18,955 bases of DNA from RGIG7332 sp045589235 (GTDB lineage: Bacteria > Bacillota > Clostridia > Oscillospirales > JAAYXM01). The translations under genes and the position numbers were made by a program. The DNA lies in assembly GCA_045589235.1 (NCBI GenBank), contig JAZNOR010000059.1, positions 1 through 18,955 of the forward strand, read 5' to 3'. The notes beneath the pieces are model-generated. The model had not been told where the DNA came from. It did not search any database and saw nothing but the letters and a program-made list of their open reading frames with translations. Positions 1 through 8,007 of this stretch are shown here, piece by piece (the stretch's first letter is position 1; each line of letters starts with the position of its first letter).

Positions 1-183
1 GTTCGCGAAATAATCGGTGCAGATTCACTTGATTATCTGCGTATTGAAGATTTACCGGAAACTGTTGAAGGTCTTAAAGTTGGCTTCTGCCACGCGTGCT
101 TTACAGGAGACTATGCAATCGACGTTCCGGATAGCTTAAATGAAATAGAATTTGAGGGGAGTGCAGCTAACAATGAAAGATAG
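1..183 (+). CDS. purF: amidophosphoribosyltransferase, C-terminal end (partial)
   Basis: The first 60 codons of the window are open in frame 1 and end at TAG 181-183. The peptide includes a stretch reading IGADSLDYL and then GFCHACFTGDY, which is the conserved C-terminal tail of glutamine PRPP amidotransferase, the first committed enzyme of purine synthesis (PRPP plus glutamine to phosphoribosylamine). The N-terminal glutaminase and most of the phosphoribosyltransferase domain lie outside the window. The reading frame overlaps the start of purM by 11 bases, which suggests translational coupling. The identification rests on this tail and on the purM-N-H-D genes that follow. Confidence 0.9.
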   Translation, partial: VREIIGADSLDYLRIEDLPETVEGLKVGFCHACFTGDYAIDVPDSLNEIEFEGSAANNER

Positions 184-1210
184 CAGAAGTGAAAGTTACA
201 AGAAGGCGGGCGTTGACGTAACAGCAGGTTACAAGGCGGTCGAGCTCATTAAATCCCACGTTGAGAGCACATATAATAGTGGAGTTTTAAGTGGCATCGG
301 TGGTTTTGGTGGTCTTTATGCGCCGGATATTTCAGGTATGAAGCGCCCGGTATTTGTATCAGGCACAGACGGTGTCGGCACAAAGCTTAACCTTGCATTT
401 ATTTTGGATAAGCACGACACAATCGGTATAGACTGTGTTGCAATGTGTGTTAACGACATTGCATGCTCAGGTGCAACACCGCTTTTCTTCCTTGATTATT
501 TGGCACTGGGAAAGAATATTCCGGAGCTTGTTGAAAAAATCGTATCAGGTATTGCAGAGGGTTGCCGTCAGTCAGGCGCTGCTCTTATCGGCGGTGAAAC
601 CGCTGAGATGCCGGGCTTCTATCCGGTAGGTGAGTATGACGTTGCCGGCTTCTCTGTCGGCATGGTTGACTTTGACGATGTTATCGACGGTAAGAATATC
701 AAAGCGGGCGATGTATTACTTGGTGTTGCTTCAAGCGGCTTACATTCAAATGGTTACTCTCTCGTTCGTCACACATTTGAAATGAAGAGAAGCGTTCTTG
801 AACAGCATATTGACGAGCTTGGTTGCACTTTGGGTGAAGAGCTTTTACGTCCGACAAGAATTTACGTTAAATCACTCAATACATTAACAAAACAAGTTAA
901 GGTAAAGGGTATTTCAAATATTACAGGCGGCGGATTTTACGAGAACATTCCGCGTATGCTTCACGAGGGTGTACGCGCAAAGATTGATACAAAAGCATAT
1001 ATCGTGCCTCCGATTTTTGGTCTCCTTCAGAAGACCGGCGATATCCCGACACGTGATATGTATAATACCTTCAATATGGGTATCTCACTCGTTCTTGCAG
1101 TTGATAAGAACGATGCAGACAAGGCAATGACAATTCTCCGTGACTGCGGTGAGCAGGTTTGCGTTTTAGGCGAGGTTATAAGCGGCGAGAAGGGTATCGA
1201 GTTATGCTAA
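173..1210 (+). CDS. purM: phosphoribosylformylglycinamidine cyclo-ligase (AIR synthetase)
   Basis: The 345-residue product matches the usual length of PurM, which closes FGAM to AIR with ATP in the cytoplasm. The N-terminus (SYKKAGVDVTAGYKAVELI) and the motifs GTDGVGTKL, CVNDIACSGATPLFFLDY and GGETAEMPGFY are hallmarks of the AIRS/ATP-binding fold. GLHSNGYSLVR and TGGGFYENIPR follow in the C-terminal half. I chose ATG 173 because the GAGGGGAG ribosome site at 154-161 sits about 11 bases upstream and family members start close to this residue; an in-frame TTG at 152 would add seven residues and overlap the ribosome site. The gene overlaps purF by 11 bases and purN by 7 bases. No sign of damage. 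Confidence 0.96.
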   Translation: MKDSRSESYKKAGVDVTAGYKAVELIKSHVESTYNSGVLSGIGGFGGLYAPDISGMKRPVFVSGTDGVGTKLNLAFILDKHDTIGIDCVAMCVNDIACSGATPLFFLDYLALGKNIPELVEKIVSGIAEGCRQSGAALIGGETAEMPGFYPVGEYDVAGFSVGMVDFDDVIDGKNIKAGDVLLGVASSGLHSNGYSLVRHTFEMKRSVLEQHIDELGCTLGEELLRPTRIYVKSLNTLTKQVKVKGISNITGGGFYENIPRMLHEGVRAKIDTKAYIVPPIFGLLQKTGDIPTRDMYNTFNMGISLVLAVDKNDADKAMTILRDCGEQVCVLGEVISGEKGIELC

Positions 1211-1830
1211 GGGTAGCAATTTTGGTATCCGGCGGCGGCTCGAATTTGCAGGCGATAATAGATGCAAAAGCAAAAGGTGAAATTCCAAACGGTGAGCTAT
1301 GCGCTGTAATTTCATCAAATGACGATGCCTATGCACTCACTCGTGCAAAAAATGCTAATATTCCTACATATATCCTTCCCAAAAAAGATTACCCGTCAAG
1401 AGAAGAGTATACAGAGGCGATATTAAATACATTAGCTGAAGTTAAAGCAGACTTAATCGTACTCGCGGGCTTTATGTATATCCTTTCACCTGAATTTTGC
1501 AAAAAATATGAAAATCGCGTGCTAAATGTGCATCCGTCACTTATTCCGAGCTTTTGTGGCGACGGTTTTTATGGACTTCGTGTTCATCGCGCAGCACTTG
1601 ATTACGGTGTTAAATTAACCGGTGCAACAGTTCATTTCGTAAGTGAAATAACGGATGGCGGTCCGATTATTATGCAAAAAAGTGCTCCGATTTTAGAGGG
1701 AGATACACCTGAAACTTTGCAGCACAGAGTTATGGAGCAGTGCGAGTGGCAGATTCTGCCACGTGCCCTTAGCCTGTGTTGTGACGGTAAGGTTTCCGTA
1801 GTAGACGGCAAAGTTGTAATTTCAGAATAA
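1204..1830 (+). CDS. purN: phosphoribosylglycinamide formyltransferase (10-formyl-THF dependent)
   Basis: The 208-residue product is PurN, which transfers a formyl group from 10-formyltetrahydrofolate to GAR. The N-terminal glycine-rich loop (VSGGGSNLQAI) binds the phosphate of GAR. The catalytic triad of the family appears as N108 and H110 in LNVHPSLIPSF and D151 in EITDGGPI. Start at ATG 1204, inside the last codons of purM (ATGCTAA overlap), fits reinitiation. An upstream in-frame start would add a basic, non-homologous extension encoded within purM and was not used. Length and motifs are complete. Confidence 0.96.
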   Translation: MLRVAILVSGGGSNLQAIIDAKAKGEIPNGELCAVISSNDDAYALTRAKNANIPTYILPKKDYPSREEYTEAILNTLAEVKADLIVLAGFMYILSPEFCKKYENRVLNVHPSLIPSFCGDGFYGLRVHRAALDYGVKLTGATVHFVSEITDGGPIIMQKSAPILEGDTPETLQHRVMEQCEWQILPRALSLCCDGKVSVVDGKVVISE

Positions 1831-1848
1831 TTTTGGAGGTTTTAAGAT

Positions 1849-3387
1849 ATGAAAAGAAGAGCAATTCTCAGCGTTTCTGATAAAACAGGAATCGTTGACT
1901 TCGCAAAAGGACTTGAGAAACACGGTTTTGAAATAGTTTCAACCGGCGGTACTGCTAAAGCGCTCCGTGAGGCAGGCATTAAAGTTACAGGTATTTCTGA
2001 GGTAACAGGCTTTCCGGAATGTTTAGACGGTCGCGTTAAGACAATGCATCCGCTTGTCCATGCAGGTATTCTTGCAATGCGCGACAATCCTGAGCATATG
2101 AAGCAGGTTGAAAATTTAGGTGTCACTTTAGTTGACGTTGTTGCAATTAACTTGTATCCGTTTAAGGCAACTATCTTAAAAGAGGGCACAAAGTTTGAAG
2201 AAGCTATCGAGAATATTGACATCGGTGGTCCTACAATGATTCGTGCAGCTGCTAAGAACTGGCAGGATGTTTCCGTTGTAGTTGACCCGGCAGACTATTC
2301 TAAGGTGCTTGATGAGTTAGAAAATGGCGGCGTTACTTTAGATACAAAGCGTCATTTAGCTTATAAGGTATTTGAGCATACCGCAAGCTACGACTCCTTA
2401 ATTTCAAATTACCTCCGCGACCAGTTAGGCCTCGGTTTACCTGATGTTTACACCCCGACCTTCGAGAAAGCTCAGGATTTACGTTATGGCGAGAATCCGC
2501 ATCAGGAAGCTGTTTTCTATAAGGAAATCGGTCACTTTGAGGGAACTCTTGCCGCTGCAAAACAGCTCCACGGCAAGGAGTTATCATACAATAACATCAA
2601 CGATGCAAACGGCGCTCTCGACCTTGTTAAGGAATTTGACGTTCCGTGTGCAGTTGCTGTTAAGCACGCAAATCCGTGCGGAGTAGGTATCGGTGATAAC
2701 ATTTACGATGCTTATATCAGAGCATACGAAGCTGACCCGGTATCAATTTTTGGCGGTATCGTAGCGCTCAACCGCGAGTGTGATGCTAAGACTGCTGAAG
2801 AACTCGCTAAAATCTTCCTTGAAATCATCATCGCACCGAGCTTTACCGCCGATGCACTTGAAATTTTAACTAAGAAGAAGAACATTCGTCTCCTTGAGCT
2901 TCCGGCAGTATCACAGAAAAATACTCCGAAGATGTATGACTATAAGAAGGTCGCAGGCGGACTTTTAGTTCAGAACTTAAACTGCGAGCTTTACAACGAA
3001 GAAAACTTCAAGGTTGTAACAAAGAGAGCTCCGACAGCTGAAGAGCTTGAAACAATGAAGTTTGGTATGACGGTTGTTAAGCACACAAAGTCTAACGGTA
3101 TCGTTTTAGTTAAAGATAATGCAACCGTTGGCGTAGGCCCCGGTCAGACTAACCGCATCACAGCGCTTGAGCTTGCTATCAAGTATGCAGGTGATAAGGC
3201 TAAGGGCTCAGTTATGGCATCCGATGCATTCTTCCCGTTTGATGACTGCGTTAAAGCGGCTCACGAGGCAGGAATTACTGCAATCATCCAGCCGGGCGGC
3301 TCAGTTCGTGATGAGGATAGCATCAAAGCTTGTGATGAGTACGGAATTGCAATGGTATTCACCGGTACACGTCACTTCAAGCACTAA
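1849..3387 (+). CDS. purH: bifunctional AICAR formyltransferase / IMP cyclohydrolase
   Basis: The 512-residue product has the normal PurH length and carries out the last two steps to IMP. Residues 1 to about 150 are the MGS-like IMP cyclohydrolase domain (MKRRAILSVSDKTGI, GGTAKALREAGI, DGRVKTMHP). From about 200 onwards lies the formyltransferase domain, with LRYGENPHQEA, the catalytic KHANPCG at residues 272-278 (the family's Lys-His pair is K272-H273), SDAFFPFDD and IIQPGGSVRDEDSI. It ends in FTGTRHFKH, a typical PurH C-terminus. A strong ribosome site TTGGAGGT lies at 1833-1840, eight bases before the ATG. The gap to purN is 18 bases. Confidence 0.97.
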   Translation: MKRRAILSVSDKTGIVDFAKGLEKHGFEIVSTGGTAKALREAGIKVTGISEVTGFPECLDGRVKTMHPLVHAGILAMRDNPEHMKQVENLGVTLVDVVAINLYPFKATILKEGTKFEEAIENIDIGGPTMIRAAAKNWQDVSVVVDPADYSKVLDELENGGVTLDTKRHLAYKVFEHTASYDSLISNYLRDQLGLGLPDVYTPTFEKAQDLRYGENPHQEAVFYKEIGHFEGTLAAAKQLHGKELSYNNINDANGALDLVKEFDVPCAVAVKHANPCGVGIGDNIYDAYIRAYEADPVSIFGGIVALNRECDAKTAEELAKIFLEIIIAPSFTADALEILTKKKNIRLLELPAVSQKNTPKMYDYKKVAGGLLVQNLNCELYNEENFKVVTKRAPTAEELETMKFGMTVVKHTKSNGIVLVKDNATVGVGPGQTNRITALELAIKYAGDKAKGSVMASDAFFPFDDCVKAAHEAGITAIIQPGGSVRDEDSIKACDEYGIAMVFTGTRHFKH

Positions 3388-3401
3388 TTGGGAGATTTAA
3401 T

Positions 3402-4667
3402 ATGAAGATACTAATTGTCGGCGGTGGCGGCCGTGAGCACGCTATCGCTTGGAAAATAGCGCAGAATCCGAATGTTGAAAAAATATGGTGCGCTCCGGGC
3501 AACGGCGGTATCGCAAATATTGCCGAGTGCGTTCCGATTAAGGCAACGGATGTTGACGCTATGGTTAAATTCGCAAAGGAAAATAAACCTGACCTCGTTA
3601 TGGTAGCACCGGATGACCCGCTTGTTTTAGGTATGGTTGATGCGCTCGAAAAAGAGGGAATTCGTGCATTCGGACCATATGCGAATGCCGCGATAATTGA
3701 GGGTAGCAAGAGCTTTGCAAAGGAGCTTATGATTAACTGCAATGTTCCGACTGCGAAGTACGCTGTATTTACCGATGCAGATGAAGCAATCGCTTATGTT
3801 AAGAAAAACGGCGCTCCGATTGTAATTAAGGCAGACGGTTTGGCACTCGGTAAGGGTGTTACCGTTGCGATGGATGAAGAAACTGCAATCCAGGCAATTA
3901 AAGATGCAATTTTAGATAAAGCTTTTGGCGATGCAGGTGCTCGTGTTGTAATTGAGGAATATTTAGAGGGACCTGAAGTTTCTGTCCTTTGCTTTACCGA
4001 CGGTAAGAATATTTCTCCGATGCCGTCAGCACAGGATCACAAGAGAGCTTATGACCACGATGAAGGTCCGAATACCGGCGGTATGGGCGCTTTCTCACCG
4101 AGCAGAATTTATGATGAAGCTCTCGCCAAAGAATGTATGGAAAAAATCTTCCGTCCGACGATTGACGGTATGGCAAAGATGGGAAGACCGTTTAAGGGTG
4201 TGTTATACTTCGGTCTTATGATTACGAAAGATGGCCCGAAGGTAATTGAGTATAACGCTCGCTTCGGTGATCCCGAAACTCAAGCAGTTCTTCCGCGTTT
4301 AAAGACTGACTTGGTCGACATTATGAATGCTATTATCGATGAACGCCTTAACGAAATTAACATCGAGTGGCGCGATGAAGCAGCTTGCTGCGTAGTTCTT
4401 GCAAGTGGCGGATATCCGAAGAGTTACCAGAGTGGCTATACCATTACCGGCGTTCAGGATGCAGAAGCTATGGATAATGTTACCGTGTTCCACGCAGGAA
4501 CTAAACTTGCTGATTGCTGTGGAATGTTAAAAACCGCAGGCGGTCGAGTTCTTGGTGTCACCGGTATGGGCGCAACTCTTGACGATGCAATCAAAACTGC
4601 ATATGCGGCAACCGAGAAAATTGATTTTAAAGATCTTCACAAACGCCGCGACATAGGAATTAAATAA
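3402..4667 (+). CDS. purD: phosphoribosylamine--glycine ligase (GAR synthetase)
   Basis: The 421-residue product is PurD, an ATP-grasp ligase joining phosphoribosylamine and glycine. Visible landmarks are the N-terminal MKILIVGGGGREHAIAW, VAPDDPLVLGMVD, SKSFAKELM, the ATP-binding KADGLALGKGV, and EYLEGPEVS. Then come AQDHKRAYDHDEGPNTGGMG, EYNARFGDPETQ (metal and nucleotide binding) and the C-terminal FHAGT segment. It starts 14 bases after purH with a GGGAGA ribosome site at 3390-3395. It is the last gene of the purine operon: a hairpin and a strong terminator follow. It is full length. Confidence 0.97.
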   Translation: MKILIVGGGGREHAIAWKIAQNPNVEKIWCAPGNGGIANIAECVPIKATDVDAMVKFAKENKPDLVMVAPDDPLVLGMVDALEKEGIRAFGPYANAAIIEGSKSFAKELMINCNVPTAKYAVFTDADEAIAYVKKNGAPIVIKADGLALGKGVTVAMDEETAIQAIKDAILDKAFGDAGARVVIEEYLEGPEVSVLCFTDGKNISPMPSAQDHKRAYDHDEGPNTGGMGAFSPSRIYDEALAKECMEKIFRPTIDGMAKMGRPFKGVLYFGLMITKDGPKVIEYNARFGDPETQAVLPRLKTDLVDIMNAIIDERLNEINIEWRDEAACCVVLASGGYPKSYQSGYTITGVQDAEAMDNVTVFHAGTKLADCCGMLKTAGGRVLGVTGMGATLDDAIKTAYAATEKIDFKDLHKRRDIGIK

Positions 4668-4677
4668 TAAGAACCCC

Positions 4678-4710
4678 ACCCAACAACGCAATCGAAGATT
4701 GCTGTTGGGT
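4678..4710. repeat. imperfect hairpin downstream of purD
   Basis: ACCCAACAACGCAATC (4678-4693) and GATTGCTGTTGGGT (4697-4710) pair as two perfect blocks (ACCCAACA with TGTTGGGT, and GCAATC with GATTGC) separated by a two-base bulge, with a GAA loop. It is followed by GGGTACCC and an overlapping CCCGGG palindrome. There is no T-run after it, so it is not a classic terminator. It may protect the purD mRNA 3' end or be a dispersed intergenic repeat; only the structure is seen here. Confidence 0.6.
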
Positions 4711-4737
4711 ACCCGGGAACCTTGTTGTTTGCACAAT

Positions 4738-4770
4738 AAAAAAGCCTTGGTTTTAAACCAAGGCTTTTTT
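4738..4770. terminator. bidirectional intrinsic terminator between purD and the convergent gene
   Basis: AAAAAAGCCTTGG and CCAAGGCTTTTTT form a near perfect stem around a short TTTTAAA centre. Both strands end in six T residues, so it can stop purD transcripts and the convergent minus-strand transcript, whose stop codon begins at 4773 and ends at 4771, directly next to the stem. Confidence 0.9.
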
Positions 4771-5466
4771 CTATTTCGCATATTTTCTTAGAATTCTTAA
4801 ATTTTCTGCTACAATTGTATCGTCTGTATTGTCCTTTAACTTGTTAACATTTGCATAAAGGAATATTTCAATTTCATAACCACCGCGTATCAATTGGTCC
4901 TGAGTTGGCAGGTAATAGTTTGCACCGTTTGTATTTGATAAGCTTAAGGTGTGCTCAAACGGACTGTATTGTTTTAACCTTAGCGGTATTTCAGAAAACA
5001 TTTCAAACGGGAAGGGAACAAACACAACATTGTTAAATACAAAAAGTATCTGGTTTATCAACATATGAGTTTCGAATTCCTCGTTATTTTCGTACATTCT
5101 TATGGTTTCCTTGAGCGTTGCGTGTTCTCTGTGCTCAACACCTATTAGATTTTCTTTATTATCAAGTTCATTAAATCTCGCTCTTGCTTCCTCAAGAGTT
5201 AGAACACTTCTGTATGGCAATATAATAGAATCTTTTATTATATCAAGCGAAACATCACGATATTCTTTGATTTCTCGGTATGCACGCATCGCATCTATTG
5301 CAGATAACATACCAAGCTCTTCCATATAAGACATTTCTTCGTCAATAAGTTCATTTTCTACATTGTAGTCATTATCGCCGACAGTTCGGAAATTAGAAAG
5401 TCGCGGACCTGCATCACCCTCTGCACCATTGAAGAAAACGGTCATAGCACCGGTTTCTTTTTTCAT
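4771..5466 (-). pseudogene. neutral/alkaline ceramidase-like protein, N-terminally truncated
   Basis: The 231-residue open frame resembles the C-terminal half of the neutral/alkaline non-lysosomal ceramidase family. It opens with KKETGAMTVFFNGAEGDAGP, which matches the internal family segment (hydrophobic strand, then F-x-G-x-x-GD-x-x-PR). It ends with VPFPFEMFSEIPLRL, SLSNTNGANYYLPT and RGGYEIEIF, typical of the domain's end. The family's N-terminal part, with the SATHTHSGP-like metal-binding motif and about 200 residues, is missing. The ATG at 5466 overlaps the stop of the preceding membrane-protein frame (TAATG) and has no good ribosome site. I therefore read this as a remnant joined to another gene by deletion or by misassembly. 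Family assignment is from motif memory; activity is not expected without the N-terminal half. Confidence 0.68.
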
Positions 5467-5921
5467 TATATAGCATATAGATATATGTTTATATTTGCAT
5501 TTCTGTCACGTACAAGGCAAATCACGAATATCATTGCGGCAAGACCGCAAAGATTTCCGCATTTCAGCAAGTCTGCAAACCACAGAGCAAGTATTACACC
5601 GAAAACAAACAGTGCCATATCAACGAGTATGTACACGATTCCTTCACCTGCATATGCGCCGTAGGAAACACTTATAGGTAATGCACATAACCCCAAAGTG
5701 ATACCTATAAATGTTGCTTTAATACGCCACCATCCGAATTGTTTCGTTTTTTCTGCAGTCGGTCGCATTTCACCGATTGAGTAGATGTATCCAAAAAGCG
5801 GATGCATTTCAAATTGTGGAAAGGGAATGCGCACAAGCTGCCATATTAAAAAAGATAATACTACGGCTATTGCGCTTTTAATTTTTCGCATTCCTATGCG
5901 TGGTATGTTTTCAAATTTCAT
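5466..5921 (-). pseudogene. aromatic acid exporter (ArAE/DUF939-like) membrane domain, C-terminally truncated
   Basis: A 151-residue hydrophobic protein starts at ATG 5921 with a GGAAGGA ribosome site about nine bases upstream; an upstream in-frame ATG would add 11 residues and swallow that site. The pattern IGMRKIKSAIAVVLSFLIW, followed by several membrane segments, is like the N-terminal membrane domain of the ArAE/FUSC-like YgaE/DUF939 proteins. A hydrophilic loop (RPTAEKTKQFGWWRIKATFIGI) lies between segments. These proteins usually continue after the LYA-like motif with an N-R-x-x-D-T segment, more membrane helices and a cytoplasmic domain (about 300-350 residues). Here the frame stops right after IYLYAI and runs into a ceramidase-like fragment. 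Probably non-functional, or an assembly chimera. Confidence 0.65.
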
Positions 5922-5958
5922 TATGCAAAATCCTTCCGCTAAAAGTATACACATTATT

Positions 5959-5986
5959 ATTTTATTTTACTTTGTTTTTTTGTCAA
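5959..5986 (-). promoter_or_regulatory. promoter for the truncated ArAE-like gene
   Basis: On the minus strand a perfect -35 box TTGACA (5981-5986) and TAAAAT (5959-5964) are separated by 16 bases in an A-rich tract. It lies about 40 bases upstream of the ATG at 5921. No operator repeat is obvious. Confidence 0.6.
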
Positions 5987-6003
5987 GTTATGCAATGAAA
6001 TAA

Positions 6004-6035
6004 ATTAGCGGCTGGCAAAAGCCGACCGCTAATTT
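6004..6035 (-). terminator. terminator downstream of the toroid glycosidase gene
   Basis: Minus-strand TTAGCGG-TC-GGC, TTTT loop, GCC-AG-CCGCTAA forms a stem with one wobble pair and one mismatch, starting just after the stop codon of the gene and followed by a weak TTTATTT tract. It also has T residues on the other side, so it may work in both directions. Confidence 0.65.
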
Positions 6036-7880
6036 TTAGTCAGCATAGAAATTGAGAAGCATTTCGATAAGTCTTCCGTTAGCGGAAGCATTCGGTGACC
6101 ACGGAATAAAATACGGATTATCCTCATGGAATCGCTCAATCATATAGAGCTCATCGGTCATTGCATAACTAATTGCATCGCGGATGATTTCCTCGCATTT
6201 ATCTTTTTTATTATGACGTAAATAATAGCGGAAAATGCCAATCTCCGTGCAGCACACATACCAGACAACGCACTTGCCAACGGCATTAAAGCTGTGCTTT
6301 AATGAGCCTCTCGGTCCGATACCGCCAAGCATTCTGTTATACATACCGCCGATTTGACCGCCGCGTCTTCTGCGATATGTGTTGTATCTTTCAAATGTAT
6401 CAACATCAACATCGAGTATGTTCATAAGAGAATATGTTCCGGGATTAAATAAAAAGGTTTTTTCAAATTTCTCATTGTCACCGATTGGAGCATAGTAGCC
6501 GCGTAATTCATCAGAACCTGCATTTTCTTCCATTCTAAGATCCCAGTATTTCTGAACAACGGAAACATAGTCGTTAACTTCAGCTTCAACCTCAGCGGTG
6601 ATTGGTGCATCAAATTGCTTGCAGGCTTTTAAAAATTCACGAAGAGAGGTAATGTTACTGCAGTCGGTCATACCCCAATTCTGGAAAATAAGCTCATCAT
6701 CACAGCTTGAAAGAGGAGGGAACAGGCCGGAAACGAGTTTTTCTCCGTCAGCAACTGAACTTGCGCGCTTATCGCGAATCCACTCAAATGATTTAACCGC
6801 CTTGTCATAATATTTATAAAAATAATCCTTTCCGCGTACCATGGCATAGTCGGAGAAGCTATATAACACATTACCTGTCTGCATAGCCCACCAGATACCA
6901 AACGGAACAACCTCACCGGTCTCTGTCCAGAAAACGTTGAAGTATGTATCAATTGCATCATCAATATATTCTCTAAAATCGCCAATACGCGCAAGTGGCG
7001 GGAAGACTGCGTTAGCTTCACCCGTCCATATCTGTCTCTGCAGACCGCCCTGACGGGAGAGAAGGTAATTGTTACCCTTAGAATAGCAGAACATCTGTAG
7101 AATGTGAACAACTAAGTTTTTAATGAGTTTTACCTGTTCCGGATTGCTTGCGATTTTTGCAGGTAATTTATTGATTCGGGAAAGCTCCTTTTCCCATAAA
7201 TCCACAACTTTAGCGCATTCTGTATCATAATCACCAAAGTTAAAGTCACCAATGTTATATGCAAAAATTGCGGAAACGCTCTCGTTTGGCGCGAGATTTA
7301 CATCAGCAAATGCAAAGCCTGTGCTCTCGTCTAATTTAAAGCTTAAATCACCGCAGGTTTTAATCGTTCGCTCACCATCGCTGAATGTCGTACCGTTCTG
7401 CTTCCAGGTAGTGGGAATATCCATCCAGTAATCTAATTTCGGTGCATAAATACCGTAGTTATCAGGCGAGTCGAAAAGAAGCTGCTTTTCCTGCGCTGTG
7501 CGAAGAACAAAACCGAACTTATCACTTATCGCAGAATCTGACTTGTTGGTCAGTGTTAATTTAATATAACCTGTGCAAAGTCGCTCAAATGTAGCAAAGG
7601 TTTCAAGCTCTACCTTAAGATTTCCGACACTGTTAACTAAACCGTGAACGGGGATACCGTCAGGCTGCATAACATATTCTGCATCTCTGAAATCAAGTTG
7701 ATCACCGTCGCCGTCAACAAACCAGATTGCTGATGAGGTTTGTGCTAAATAATCGGTGATTGGATTATCATTTTCTCCGAAACAGAATTTACCTTCGCGC
7801 CAGAATGTATAAAGACGCTCAGATCTCGGCGGCTGAACATAAAGGCGCGTTGTGCACGCTCTTTTCCATTTTCTACTCAT
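6036..7880 (-). CDS. six-hairpin (alpha/alpha-toroid) glycosidase-like protein
   Basis: The product has 614 residues and no signal peptide or membrane segment, so it is probably cytoplasmic. Residues 1 to about 240 are beta-rich (FVDGDGDQLDFRDAEYVMQ, TGYIKLTLTNKSDSAISDKF), like the N-terminal sandwich of toroid glycosidases. From about 240 the sequence is helical with aromatic-rich repeats, such as YLLSRQGGLQRQIWTGEANA, FGIWWAMQTGNVLYSFSDYA, GMYNRMLGGIGPRGSLKHSF and a C-terminal NPYFIPWSPNASANGRLIEM. This is the style of unsaturated-glucuronyl hydrolase, rhamnosidase and related (alpha/alpha)6 enzymes. I could not place it in a named GH family or point to proven catalytic residues. The start is supported by a strong AAAGGAGG site (7889-7896). 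It is a single-gene unit with its own promoter and terminator. Confidence 0.6.
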   Translation of the reverse strand: MSRKWKRACTTRLYVQPPRSERLYTFWREGKFCFGENDNPITDYLAQTSSAIWFVDGDGDQLDFRDAEYVMQPDGIPVHGLVNSVGNLKVELETFATFERLCTGYIKLTLTNKSDSAISDKFGFVLRTAQEKQLLFDSPDNYGIYAPKLDYWMDIPTTWKQNGTTFSDGERTIKTCGDLSFKLDESTGFAFADVNLAPNESVSAIFAYNIGDFNFGDYDTECAKVVDLWEKELSRINKLPAKIASNPEQVKLIKNLVVHILQMFCYSKGNNYLLSRQGGLQRQIWTGEANAVFPPLARIGDFREYIDDAIDTYFNVFWTETGEVVPFGIWWAMQTGNVLYSFSDYAMVRGKDYFYKYYDKAVKSFEWIRDKRASSVADGEKLVSGLFPPLSSCDDELIFQNWGMTDCSNITSLREFLKACKQFDAPITAEVEAEVNDYVSVVQKYWDLRMEENAGSDELRGYYAPIGDNEKFEKTFLFNPGTYSLMNILDVDVDTFERYNTYRRRRGGQIGGMYNRMLGGIGPRGSLKHSFNAVGKCVVWYVCCTEIGIFRYYLRHNKKDKCEEIIRDAISYAMTDELYMIERFHEDNPYFIPWSPNASANGRLIEMLLNFYAD

Positions 7881-7893
7881 TTTTGTAGCCTCC

Positions 7894-7930
7894 TTTAAGG
7901 TTTGGATAAATTATAAAACTAAGCCTTAAA
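7894..7930. promoter_or_regulatory. inverted repeat flanking the -10 box, possible operator
   Basis: TTTAAGGTTT (7894-7903) and AAGCCTTAAA (7921-7930) are inverted copies matching at 9 of 10 bases. They lie on either side of the -10 hexamer of the glycosidase promoter, 17 bases apart. This is a sensible place for a repressor site. No regulator gene is adjacent, so the function is inferred. Confidence 0.4.
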
Positions 7931-7938
7931 AAAGTAAA
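7910..7938 (-). promoter_or_regulatory. promoter of the toroid glycosidase gene
   Basis: Minus strand: -35 TTTACT (7933-7938), 17-base spacer, perfect -10 TATAAT (7910-7915). The transcript would begin near 7903 and give a leader of about 20 bases containing the AAAGGAGG ribosome site. Confidence 0.65.
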
Positions 7939-7974
7939 TGTACTAAACTGAAAAAGATGGACAAAAATGACATA

Positions 7975-8002
7975 AAAAAAGCCACTCATCAGAGTGGCTT
8001 TC
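7975..8002 (-). terminator. terminator downstream of the HIT gene
   Basis: Minus strand AAAGCCACTC, TGAT loop, GAGTGGCTTT followed by a run of T residues, starting a few bases after the HIT stop codon. It ends the alaS-HIT transcript. Confidence 0.9.
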
Positions 8003-8007
8003 AAAAT

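Noticed and set aside
152..172. An upstream TTG start for purM adding seven residues
   Set aside because: The codons overlap the ribosome site and ATG 173 is at a fitting distance.
4527..4781. Minus-strand open frame spanning the purD end and the terminator
   Set aside because: It reads through a strong terminator hairpin and opposite purD; its composition is not protein-like.
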